Below the pieces are notes generated by a model that did not search any database, was not told where the DNA came from, and worked only from the letters and a program-made list of their open reading frames with translations. Below, piece by piece: positions 1 to 13,800 of a stretch of DNA of 64,000 bases; the stretch's first letter is position 1; each line of letters begins with the position of its first letter. Source of the DNA: Rhopalosiphum padi (Eukaryota > Arthropoda > Insecta > Hemiptera > Aphididae). The translations under genes were made by a program, and so were the position numbers. The stretch is from the NCBI RefSeq assembly GCF_020882245.1, contig NC_083600.1:9052001-9116000 (forward strand), in the 5' to 3' direction.

Positions 1-3000
1 ATATTGAGCAATCGTTATTGAAAAAGTTGATCACTTAAAGGTACAGGACAACATAATATCGATCACGCGCGTCTTAGTCATGAGATGTACATTATAATTA
101 TATTATACTGATAGACTATATTATTATGTATAGAGACGTTATTATATTATATTATTATACACGTCTGGTTCTTCAAAAGAATTTAACGCTGATTACCACT
201 CTCGTCGGAGACTCGCGATAATTTTCACGTAATGCCATTACAATTAGCCACATTTAAAACAACTCGATTGCACACATCATAATGCATATATACGTACATG
301 TGTGTATATAATATACCTATCATAGGTACCTATAGTAAGTACACGCGACGCAAGTGTACGCGTACTCGTGTTACTCCGTTACTCGCGGGCCTCTCGTTGT
401 TTGTTTAGTGGTCGCAATAATACGTATATATATACGTTTCCCTCCTCTGCACCCGGTCAGGTCTCCTCAGCCCCAGAGATGACGTAGGTACCCGTATAAT
501 AATAACGATAGTAGTGTTACAGCGAGTTGGCTGCTGCAGCCGCGGTGGTGTAGTTTACTAGGAGTCTTCGGTCACGACGACGGCGGACACTTTCATAACG
601 TATGGGTCACGATTCGCGGTCGAGAGGGGAAAAAAAAAAAGAAACGAGAAAAACACATATAAAACGTCAATCATACAGCGACCGTTGTGAACTACATATT
701 ATATAGTATAGTAGTGATATAATACAAGACGTATAGGAATACGCGCGGTGCTGGTGGCTTGATTGTGTTTTTCGTGGGGTCACACTCGCGTTATATTAAT
801 GTGGACCGATGATTAACCTGTCCGACGAATGTTTGATAACGGCGCACGGCCGCCACGCCACCTCTATATTATCGCATCGCGGTCTCGCACGAAAAAAATC
901 GTACGAAACAAAAATAAAAACCGACCGACCCGACCCATTGGTTTTAGCTGCTATCCCACACATTATTATTGGTCTATTACATATTATTATGTATTTTTGT
1001 TATAATATATTATTGTATTATGTACGCGTGCACCGCCGTAATTAACTCTCGAGATCGTTTCACGCACATCGGTTCCTATATATACGTATATATATTAATA
1101 TATTACGCGTCGTGCGTTATACGTCTAATATATAATATTATAATATTATTATTATCATATATACACATGATTGTTTATAAGTTATTAACGTGTTATATTA
1201 TTATTATTATTATTTTGTTAAGATCGTATTATTATAGGCATACTATAATATGATATATCACTGTGTGTATAATATATATAATAGTAATAATAATAATATA
1301 TAGTTTGTATTTACGCGTGCGGTGTGTATTACATTATATTACGCGCATTATGGGCTTTCTCTCTCGGCTCGGTCGGACAAGAAGACGTGTAACGCGTATA
1401 CGTTTTTATTATTGTTGTGCGAATAACGTACTATTTCGATTGCGAACGTTTTTGGCGAAATATTTTCACGATTAATATTTTTACGGCTTGCGATCGACGG
1501 AGTACAAAAACTGCAGTTGATCGACGACTCGTCTATGATTATTATACACCAACAGGCACAGAAATCAATATAGTATATCGTTTTTCGTCTCATTTGAATA
1601 TCATGTAATATATCCTATCGTGATGAACTGATCAAAATGAACTAATAATAAAGACGATTGGAAATCGGCAAGCCCCAGCAACACACGCTTTATATTTACA
1701 AGAATCAATTATCTTTTTCTTTTTTTTTTTTTGATTAAGTCTGCTGCAGTAGTTAGTAGTCTGTACAACTGCTGTTATGTACAATATACTACGATCGTTT
1801 ATAAAATATTAACATGTACATTATAATATATATATATTGTAATCAATGGAGACGTGCCGCATACATCTGCATAGTGATTAATGTCGAAAGACACACCATC
1901 AACAGTTGTATTATATATACACTTGTTGCTTGGACTTGAGATGAGAATATATTATTATCCTTCCTGATAATCGATATGATCGATGATGTGTTGTAAAAGT
2001 TTCAATCATGATTAATGAGCATTTGTTTGTATTTTGTACACTGTTTATCCCGTCATCGATTTTGAGTTTTAAGTATATTATAGTAAATATTATTTTTCAC
2101 GTGTTTGGAAAGAAAACAAACCGTTTTTTTGTTTTTAATCGATGTAACGATTCTTTTCGATTATTAGTTTTGACGACTATTCGCCGAGTTCTTCGACCTC
2201 CCATTTCACGCAATTTCGCGACGCATATCGCATTATGTATATATTGTAAGGATACACGAAAAAAATGTGCTCTGGTGTCAGAGGAATTGCGTAATGAAAT
2301 CGCGATTACAAAACCAGTAGATCCGGATGCTTTCTCACCACCAAGTTTCTTTGCAAGCACGCCGGAGCGGAAACGCTCGGATGCCTGCGACTGACTGCAT
2401 TCTTTTATTGCGCTCGGTGCACGCACCTCCTTCGTATATTGGTATTACGAACCGATTACTAATTGATACATAATGTTTATGAAGACAACGGGTCAACGTG
2501 TCCGTTATTGGCTACGCGCGCACAATGTAATATCGTTAAACCCGAGTGAAAGCATCGTATAATAATATACATTTATATAGCCCTCCAATTTCGGCAATAT
2601 TGTTACAGATATTATATGTGAGCGATTTTAACGAAATTTGTCAAAACCGATTTTATGTTACACACCTTGTAATGTTATAAATACTTATAAAAGCAAACTT
2701 GAATTCATAACATTTAAAAGTAAAAAAAAAAAAATTAATGTGATATTGAAAATTTAAAATATGATTTTACAATTCTACACGTGCGACCGCAAACGCAATG
2801 TTTCGACCGTATTGAGAGGTTAATCTAAGTCCTAACTGAAGTCTAACATAAGTTCACAAGTACCTACTCAGTTGACACGGTCACAAAATATTAATAGTTT
2901 TTATTTTATTATAATCGGTAAATTAAATTGTAGGGTTTTGTTAGAATATTATGTTAACGTACCTCTTACTTATGCTTTTATAATTCTCGAAGATGTGCAT

Positions 3001-6000
3001 ACTGGAAAGTAAAATAAATATGATATCACTTACTTAATTTGATCACTTTCGATGAAGTTCTAACAGTTTATAATACCATATTTATCAAGACAAGGATAAC
3101 AAGGAAATCTTGGAGTAACAATTATAGTAGTTTATCACCGATCTATGATATAATAATATGTTAAAAATAGAAATTTAATGACATATTTATTGCATCATAA
3201 AGATATACTCGTATATGTATTCATTTTATAATTTTACGAGAGTTTTAAATGTTTAATGAAAATGGTATAACTATAAAAATCTAATAAAGTAATAAACATA
3301 AATTATTTTTTATTTACTTAAGACACTATTTTTTATTTTTAAAGAAAATTGATTGTTATAAATAGAAGTAGAATATACATAATATATAGCTATTCGAAGC
3401 TAATCATAAATATGTTAATATGTATAGTTCTATACAAATAATATATTTAATAGATGATTATAGGTAGGTATAGCACAAAAATTAAAAAAGTTGAAAGTGT
3501 TGCTTAAATAGATCAGTGCTTGTTCCAATTTCGTATGTTTGATATTGCTAGTAATTAAGTAATATTAAACGTTAAAAAATTTTTTTTACACATAGGTACA
3601 AGTGGTACAACATATAAGTAGAACAGTTTTATGATTATTGTTTATAATTAAAACAATCATAAAACACAGTACCTAGTCAGTTAACCATTTTCATGATTAT
3701 TAAAATTATACTTAAATGATTATAATTACATTTTAGTGTAATATAAGCTTATTGTATTTTTTGTATGGATTGTTTATTTCGGAAAAAAAAATTACTATTT
3801 TAATTTATCTAAAAATTTCTAATCCACCTACCTGACAATACTTATATATATTTTTTTTTATGATATCTTCTTATCTATTTATATAAAAATATAGTTTAGT
3901 GTAATTTTTAGTATATTTTAAAATGTTCTCATTAATTATTATTATTAAATTATTGCAGGTTTATACTGTAACATATTGTTGATAATGTAATATAATAGCA
4001 CTGTCTATTACTATTATTTTTAATATAACATTATAAGCTATATCGAATAAGTGCTTTACTCTTATAGTCTTACATATTTATTACAATCTTACAACGTCTA
4101 ATTAAAAAAAAAAACCAGTTATAATAGTCTGCTAATCTTGTCAGTAAAATATAATTTACACATTTCAAAAAACTTGCTTTACCTTACAGGATTGAACATT
4201 ATTACAAAATTATGCTTATTCATAACATTTATTGATGTGGGAAAAGTCGTATTTGAACCACATTGAACGAATTTCACAGTATATATTTCGTTAACAAGTA
4301 GAGTACACTCCTTTAAAACGCCGATAAACGAAAGCCGAAGGGACTTAAACGTGCATAATTATAATATACTATAAATTTAAAACTAGATTTGCCCAAAGAA
4401 ATGTAATAGCGTAGTAGTACGTAATATGTTTAAACCGTAGGTACAAAATAATGTCGATTGAACAATTTACTACTGCACTCGAGCTTAATTTATTTGATCA
4501 AAAATACTTTAATCTTCTATAATTTTGTATTCTATTTAAATTATGTATAGTACCTATATATACTTTCTCTTGTTGAAAATCACACGTACAATACTGTGAA
4601 AATAATAATAATAATAATTATAATTATAATGAATTATAAAATCAAAATACAAGAAAAAACTTGTTTTACACCTAGTACGTGTAGCATAATGGAATATAAA
4701 ATCGTCTACATCGTAAAGAAACATTTTAGGGAGGGACCGTGAGTCGAAAACTGTACGTAAAAAGTGTACTTAAGGCTTACCCTACGTTTGAATATAATAT
4801 TTGGAGGAATTGGAGTTTATTACAACTTATAAAGCACAATATAAAACGTAAATCTTACGTCTTTTAAATGATTAGGAGGTGTTAATTAATGGAATAGTAA
4901 AATCTATGGTAACTTTTATCAGGAAAAAATCTCCAAGAGTCTTTAAAATGTCTATGGCGTAAGCACTTAGCTTACAGTAACGGAAGTAGTGAAGTTGGGT
5001 GTCATGTCACTTTGATGCACGTTAAACGAATGATGTCAATAAAATGCAGTTGAACACTGGCCATAATTCGACGCACGTAACACAATTCAACATTGACCTG
5101 TGACAATATTTGCTCATATATAATATTATATTTATTAAATTTTCAAAATATATAAATACTATTTGTTATTTTATTGAAAATTAAAAATAAATTAATACAC
5201 TTGTGGAAAAAAACGCAAATATCAGTTTTGAATAGTAGATGCGTAGTTAATGGGTGGTCTATTAATTCATAATTTAAAATAAAAGTAGTACAAGAATCTC
5301 GTTTAAAAGATAAATATCAGGTATGATTTTTAAATGAATTATTCACACTTATCCTAATTACCAGTAACTTGCGAATACAAGCATTGCTATAAAATGTTGT
5401 TATTAGAAGGTAGGTAATATGTGTACAACTTCTTATAATTTTGAATTTCTACAAAATTTAAAATTTTTCAAGATTGAAAGTAAATTATTACTCATTTTAT
5501 TGTTTAATTTTATCTATAATTCAATAATCTAACTTTTATTTTTTACCTTTATTGTGAATTATTTATAATAAGCTGTTTTCATTTTATATTTATTCAGTGG
5601 TTATTTAATATATTATGCGATTTAGTTTTACAGTCCATTAACATTTATAGACTAACATATTTCTTTCGTATATATTATTTTAATTAATTTTAGAATTTCG
5701 TTGATTGTATTTGTTTGACATTTATCGGATAAATAATAATATAATATCACTAAAATCACTTAATATAAATTTCATTTTGACGTTCGTTTTGTTTAATTAT
5801 GAGTATAAGATGTTATTTTATTTACACATTTTATTTTTTTGACGTTCTAATATTTTGGTAATTTGTATAATATGACTAATATGTAATATGATACTCATAT
5901 AAATCTATGGATATATATATAATCGTGTTGCTGCTTTATTTATTTTATGATGATGATGTTATATACATATACCTAGTAAATTTGACTAAGAATGATGGAG

Positions 6001-7335
6001 TATTGGAATTACTGTCAAATACCTACTTAAATATTTTAGGAGGTATTATCAAAAGAACAAGTTTAAAAATGTTTACAAAATTAAATGTAAATATTACGCT
6101 ATATTATATAGTATAATAAACAGAAAAAAAATACCCAGAAACAGCTATAATTTTCTCATAATTGACAATCTGGTTATTTTTAACAGTCACCAACTGCTGC
6201 ATGCGTTTTCTATCAGAATAATTAGTAATTTTAAATACAAGAAAAATGTATAAATATCGAGTAATCAATTACTAACAAAAGGAATGCTTTTTAACCTAAA
6301 AACCTAAAGTTGTTTTATTTTATAAACCAGTTTGATACTATTATTGACGTGAGGAATAAATCGCCACGACCGCCAGCCGTTGTAGTAAAAATATTTTGTC
6401 TCTCGATGACACATTAGCGAAACGAACAGGTAATCGTAATATTTACACAGCTCACTTGATTAATTGATTACTATACGTCTGGCCACGTGTAGATACTTAA
6501 ATTTAAGCAATAAAGTCGTAGGTAAGTACAGTAGACTACCGCACGTGTGCCGATGGTTTTCAAAGTACAGGTCATGTTTTAAGTTTTTAATCACTGTAAT
6601 AAAACGAAGGAATATTATTTTAAATTTCGTTCTACTATGGAAATGTTTGTGTGGAAACATGTACTTTTATTACTTTATTTTACCATTATGATAATATGTG
6701 TTATTATTTATACAGCGTGATATTGTGTACCTATTATATAATATTATGCCGTTTACCGTTAAAAATAAGTTTATGATTTGAATTTTCGTTCAACATTTCG
6801 AAGAAGTCATCGTAGATAAGAACAAAATGCTATTGCGAATTGTAGGTTTACCACGCTCGAACAACTAACGTCTCTAATCATCATTTTATGATTATTGTTG
6901 ACACTCACGTTTTCACAAAATCTATTGAAGTAATATTGTTGTGTTAATGTTTTGTGGCTTCGTTTATTCTACTTAAGACTTTAACTTCAGAAACGATTTT
7001 TAACCCGGTAATTGTGTATATAATAAAATATGCAACTAGCGCAAATGCGATCGATTTGAAAAAAAAATCATCACTAGTAAATCATTATGGTTTAGAATTA
7101 ATTAAAGAGTTTTGTTATTCGATGCTTGAAATTCACACACATACATATAATGTACACACCTACATACACGTATATATGGATAAAATAAATTATAATAAAT
7201 AATTACTTATACGCATACTCAGTATAAGGTTCCCGATGGCTGCTATTTCGTGGTTCGTGACCGAAACGTGCGCAATGTCCGCCATCAGAATGTTAATAAT
7301 AATGCGAAAACAACTGCAGCACGGGGCATAAAAAT
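1..7335. other. Noncoding AT-rich region
   Basis: No gene supported. GC-richer patches occur at about 360-900 (including CTGCTGCAGCCGCGGTGGTG near 531), 1300-1600 and 2150-2540. The last is open on both strands (+ 2008-2394, - 2097-2426) but without recognisable protein features. From 2550 to 7335 the DNA is plain AT-rich. Confidence 0.6.
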
Positions 7336-7886
7336 ATACAGGATGATTCATTAAGCCTGCTCGCTTCCCTTTTTTCTTTAATTTACTAAGATTTTGATTT
7401 TTGGAATTTTTAAAGAAAATATTTTCAAATTCTTGAGATTTTTTGTACTACCATGTTAATATTTCTGTTTATTTAGTGGATAAATTTCTTGAAAATGTTG
7501 ATGCACCTGATTCTTGATTCAAATAAGTAGTTTTTCAATTATTAAAATGTTTATTTTTAGGATAATAATTCTTAAAAATAGTTTTACAAAATGTAAAATC
7601 GATATAATATTGGATTTTGTATTTATTATTTTTAAACCATTTTTATAACATAAAATATTGATAGATTAATATTTCAAATATTACTATAGCCCCAATATCT
7701 TTTAAACCCACTACGATGAACTTATATTATCCTTAACGCATTAAATTAAATAACTCAAAAACTATACTCATTGCAATTTCGATTTTGACGCGTAAAAGTT
7801 TTAAGAACAATTATCCGTTAAAAATATATATATATATATATAGTAGAAAAGGACTGTTATCATTTGAAAAGCGAATCGTCCTGTAT
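7336..7886 (-). mobile_element. Non-autonomous TIR DNA transposon, copy 1 (ATACAG family)
   Basis: The left end is ATACAGGATGATTCATTAAG and the right end is the inverted GCGAATCGTCCTGTAT. Read on the + strand, its interior matches the reverse complement of the copy at 31484-32215. Shared blocks are TTGAGATTTTTTGTACTAC (near 7433), AAAATATTGATAGATTAATA (near 7651) and TATTATCCTTAACGCA followed by AAATAACTCA (near 7725-7755). It has no transposase ORF. No target-site duplication is visible, so it is an old copy or its ends are imprecise. Confidence 0.72.
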
Positions 7887-10800
7887 ATGATATGCGAAAC
7901 GCCGGACGACGACGTCGACGAAGAGCGTGTGGTCGTACCACCAGCTATGATAATACGACTTGTGTATAGATTCGTATTATAGCGGATACGTATAATAATA
8001 ATATTATAAACGAACCGCGAACAATGTGGTATTATATCGATGATGGAAATAATCAAATACATCCTATCCGCGTGATGTGCGCGGTATACAATATATGTAC
8101 ATAATTGGAATATAAGCTTCTCACGTAATACTACGCGTATGTCGCCGACGGAAATATTGGCGAACCGGCGGTGGCGGCGGCGTGCGGTTAATTTGCAGAT
8201 TCATCGTGTATAATACCGCGCCCACGCCAAGTCACGACCAGACCTTGAACCTGCCGCCGCCGATGCCGATCGTGTGCGGAGTCTGCGGCCCGTCCGATCG
8301 GCGGAAACTCGCGCGTCCAGAGTCCAGACCGGCGGGAGACGTCACGAGAAGACCGCGGGAGGAACATCTTCCCCGCAGAAGCAGCGGACGACGGTTGTAT
8401 TGTTTTCGCGGTCGGCGGTTCCCGCGGGCCCCGGAAGTGGACGCGCGCGGAGGGAGTAAAATATACGATTATTGTAGTCACTTCGAACACGAATCTGCAC
8501 ACGGTCGATCGTGTCTATTCACACCTGATATTATATGTATACAGGCACACGGGAGATTCGCCGATCGCATGGGATCGTGCATTATTTATTCAAATAATAA
8601 TAATAATTTTTTTTTTTTTTACATACCTATCTGTACTTAAAGACGGTATTTCCAAGTACTCATCATTTTTAACGAGTAGGTTTTGTCTTCTGAGTGCTAT
8701 GCGCTATACGCAACGGCAATAAATTAAAAATAATTTAAAAACTACCGTATAGCAATAAATATACATATTAATCTAAACAATTTTTATAGTTTGACAGTTT
8801 GTAAAAATGTCAGTGTGTAATAAAGTATCTTCTATAAATATATAAATATTAGTAATACGGGCATTTTATATTTTATATATTGTACAGCTCTCATGTAGTC
8901 CAAATCTAAATTAATTTCTGTTCTTAGTTCATCAATACTAAATATTAATTCAGAAATTATACTCTTCCGAATCTTGATTTAAAAACATAAGCGTTTCCAA
9001 AGAAATCATCTGCTTAATAGTTTACAGTAAAAAATTAGGTTCTCAATTTAAAAAACGAATTGGAATCGGCACAGAAAATTTCTTAAATGGGATAAAAAAT
9101 TGAAAAAAGTATTAAGAAATATAGTTTTTATAATTATAAGTATACATACTTTAAATAGATATAACTAATTATTAATTAACTATACCTGTTCGAAATTGGA
9201 TTTTATGTATAGAAAGTCTCAGAAAAATATTATACTTTGTAATATCAAATTAAAGATGTATGCTGTTATTACTCATTATACCCATTAAACAATAGAATAA
9301 ACTAAAAAAAATAATGATAAAAAGTAAAATACTAAAATATAAATATATATATTACTTAAATTTTGTCTTACTGAAAATGAGGTTTAATGAATCCACTTTT
9401 TGTATTTTATATTAAATTTATCTGTTTTATACTGTAATCCGTACTTATACTAATATGCTAATTCACACAGTACAACATTTTTTAACGTTCTTAAGGATTA
9501 TAAACACCAAACAATCAATGATGTACACATATTTATGCGTGCTTGGTGTAAAATTATAATAAAATCAAAATTGATTAAAATTGACCTGTCTCCTTATTAC
9601 AGTTAGCGATGTTATTTTGTTCAATAACATTGTATTGCCGTGTTATTATTATTATAACATTTTATTATTAAGTCGGTATAAATAATTAACACGTATACAG
9701 AGAACACAGGTACTTGATTTAATCATACGAATACCGACAACTTTCCCAAACTACGTGCAATGAGGTTTTTAAAAAACATTATAAATTACAAATTTGAAAC
9801 TACTCATCATCACGTGCGCTTTGCAGTGACGGTCGTATATCAACAATATTATCTCCGCAACTCTAAAAATCGTGTCAACTTTTCGATAGTACCTATTAAG
9901 TTTTTCATGTTTTGTTTTTGTTTTGTTTACACACAAAACATAGACGTCTGTGTAATGATAACTGACGCCTTGCCACGTAATATGTACGTATAGCTGCATT
10001 ATATTACATATATCGCCTATACATAATATTATTATATTATTACATATTATACATTATGGCCGCGTCTGTTTGGCAGTGCAGTTTGAACGCGAAAGCTTGT
10101 ACGTTATATTATCATTATATAGACGAGACAACTGGCAATGTTGCGGCTGCGGATAAATTAAAAATGTGTGTAAAAAAAAAAAAAAAAGATCGTGTGCTCC
10201 GTCGCGGGTGATTTAGTGGATTTCGTTTATTTGAACAAGCCGCGACCCGAAGCGTGTTTGCGGTATCCTTCGGGGCGCGCGCACGGCTCTCTAATTAACG
10301 TGGTATAAATCGTGATGCCAAACCCATTAGTGATTTATCGGCATTGCGACGGCATGCATGTCCGTATATTACAGCGAATCTCCGGAAATCGGCGTGGCGG
10401 GCTACGCACATATTGGCAGTCGCCGTTTCGGTATTGTCGAGAAAATCGTTATTAACCCGACCGCTGCGGTCCGGCTGAACGATTGTCGACTGTATATTAT
10501 AATACAATAATATTATATACATTTGTTTTTACGGATTCGCTAAGTAATAACGATATATATTAATATTTTATTTGTGTTGCGCTCGGTCATAAATCTAAAA
10601 CGAGCATCGAGGCTGGACTCGAGCTGTTACTATATAATAATAATATATTGTTCTCATACTATAAATCATCACGACTGTAATACGTTTTTTTTAAATCTGA
10701 TTTCTGAACATTTGATCTGATCGCGGTCGTATAAACGATTACAACTCCTATATGTGAACTCCGCTGTAGACAGCCAGCGGTAAATTATATTTGTGTATAT

Positions 10801-13800
10801 GATATATACGTATTATTTTTTTTCAAGTGCAGAAAAAAAAATTAAATAAATAAGACCGCGCGGAAATGTTCCATCGGATTGCTCCGTACATTATTATATA
10901 ATTCAATATAAGACTTCGGATACTATGACGTTACGCGTGAGTTTATGAAATGCGAACAAAATGATGACATGTCATAAACTCATATTATATTGACCTACTT
11001 ATTATAAGCATATTTCATTATTTCATGTATAAAATCATCCTAAAAACGAATCGAATAACGACCCTCTACCACGCGACCACGTTAAACCGCGATATTGTCA
11101 TCGCGGGTTTTAATGATGGTTATTTTATCGCCGTGAAAGCTTTTACGGATTTCCAGTGTTTCGTGTGGGTATAAATTTGGCAAACAAACGCGGACCTTAT
11201 TTATATTATCATAATTTATATAAATATTATTGCCTCGCTATAATGGCGATAATAAAACGTTTATCGACCTGATAATATTATTATGTACTGTGTAGAAGAA
11301 AACGATCTGGACTTGCTCGCCAAATGGAAAAAACCGGCTGCTGTTTAGTACTGGAGACAAAATAATACGCAAACACGCATAACTATGTGTATATTATTCG
11401 ATAGGTGGAGCGCTTTCGAACACAAAAAAAAGGAATGCGATTTAGGTATATTAATGGCTAAATTATTATATTATTGTTATTATCATCATCATCAACGCTG
11501 TCAACGGACGCTGCTGTAAGTTGTTGTTGTTGCCTGCTACTGACCGCAATCGCCACAGATGGATATACTTTTAACACCATATAAGATCATTAAAATACAA
11601 TCTGTTTGAAAATTATAATAATATATTTATTGGGTACATCTACATAATAATATTATTGTACATACACTACAGCCATATTATATTCCTAATAGTTTGTGTT
11701 TATAACATTATATAATATTATGCTATGCAATAATAATAACTTTACAAAATCTACAAAGGTGGTGGCAATGATATTATTACCGCCGAAGTGCTGGTAACAC
11801 AATAACATCGTAATATTGTAAGACACACTTGTTGTTGTGGACGATCTGAAGACACTCGGAATAAGGGTGCGCGCATACAAGTATAATAATATAAAGGTGA
11901 TAGTATCTGCATAACAATAATCTCAGCAGAAAATCACTGTAGAAAAAATTTAGTAATTATATTTCATTATGACGAGTTACACGTCCAGTGGTCGTCTCAC
12001 ATAGTTAACGATTTCTTATTATTATTTTCCGAGGTCGCCCGTAATCACAATAATAATATTGTATTAACGACACTGTTGCAGTGTCCTTCCGTTTGCCGCA
12101 GAGCGGATAGTTCTCACGGACGACACAAACGTTTACGAAATCTCCCTAAACGATGACAATATACACTTCATATAGGTACCTATACATACATAGTATTATA
12201 ATTATAATTGTAATAAAAATATATGTCATTGCGTGGGCGGACGATGTAAAACATTATGTCAACACGACGCAAAACCTACTCAACACTCCTCGTGTTTATT
12301 TTAAAATTAAAACGTACGCTCTATCAAAACGTATTCGATTATGCTGCACCGAGTTGTCGTTATCGTTTAGTCTGTTTATAATAATATATGATTATATCCT
12401 GATGTTACGTCAAACCCACGTTCTATACTCATGTACGCGTATCATTAGTTAATGTAGCGGAGTTAGGGAACCGATTAGTATATACTCATTGCGGTAAAAT
12501 TATTTTTTCGTTTGCGTCCAATTCGTAATACGAATTAAAGATTGTAATGAAATAAACTGCGCTAACTTATCATTAAATTGTAGAAAGTGCATACATAAAT
12601 GAAAAAAAATAAAGACTAGTATAAAAAAGTCGAATTTGAATTAAACATCGATTTACAGCACGTTTATCGGTTATTAATATCTTCGGATATTGGCGATCTA
12701 CGCAGATATATCGGATCCACATCTACTCGGCTAACCGGAAACCATTTACCAAAATATTTTTTTTTCTTTCATATGGCGGGTAACCAAAATATTGAGTCAT
12801 ACCTATAGCTATATTTCTTTCAGAAACTAATCATGAGGGTTATATTACTTATATTCACAAACACTACTTTTAATAATATTATCATCTTCGATCTCGAAAA
12901 ATAGCCAGTTCCGATCATTTGACATGGACGTAAGAATCATCACAATCGTCTTTTCCGTACAACCAATAAATGGTTAATGGTCGTCGGTCACACATGAAAT
13001 GAACTCTATTAATTGTAAATTTTTTTTTAACACCATTTTATACCTTGTTTGAATGTTATATGAAATCATAATGTTTGTATTTTGTATAATACATTTATTC
13101 TATAAAATAATTTGATTTTACTCGTTTATAATGTTTGGATTTTAGTTTTGATTAATGTGTATATTTAAATTTCCTTTATTTAACCAGTTTTATATGAATA
13201 AAATAAATTTATTTGGTAGCTGGTACATCATAATTCATATTATAGTTTTATTTTATTTATATATAGAAGTGTATTATTACACATATTTAATATTATTTTG
13301 TAGCCTACTATATACCGTTATGAACGATTAAGATATTCACTTTTTTTTTAAATCGTGTTATTTTTCATTCAAACCCATCATTCATTGACTTAACTAATAA
13401 AATATACTTTCTAGTAGTTAAATTAAATAAATTTAATTAAGAATGATAGTCAGAAATATTTCAAAACTTCATTCTTTACATATTGAATTATAATGAGATA
13501 AACATTACTAAGTAGTTTTACTTGTTTACTATTAAATATAATATATATATATGTACACATATTATTCAAGTCATAAAGTTGTCAATTATATCTATCCTAT
13601 TTTAATATTATTTTTACTTTTTAAAATTTAAGGATTGTACGTTTTTATTTTATAGTTTATTAGAGTTCGATTAAAATTAATTAGAAACCATTTACTTTAA
13701 CTTTTATGAAATTACCATAATATTACATTATACACGATAAAACATTTTTTTTTTTTTTAATCTGTTATATATTATTGCAACTGGTTTCTATTGTTCATAA

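Noticed and set aside
2008..2426. Overlapping open frames on both strands (128 and 109 codons)
   Set aside because: No recognisable motif or splice context; neither strand is favoured.
6440..6530. Possible small exon ending at the strong donor TAG|GTAAGTAC near 6521
   Set aside because: Donor-like strings are expected by chance; no coding signal or acceptor with a good pyrimidine tract precedes it.
8182..8640. 152-codon frame in the CpG island, with overlapping frames on both strands
   Set aside because: Several frames are open at once because GC-rich DNA has few stops; the peptide is Arg/Pro-rich without motifs and ends in a T-run and AAT repeat.
10056..10211. 51-codon ATG frame MAASVWQCSLNAKA.. 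ending after a poly-Lys run
   Set aside because: Short, no motif, and the Lys run comes from an A-homopolymer; expected by chance in this much sequence.
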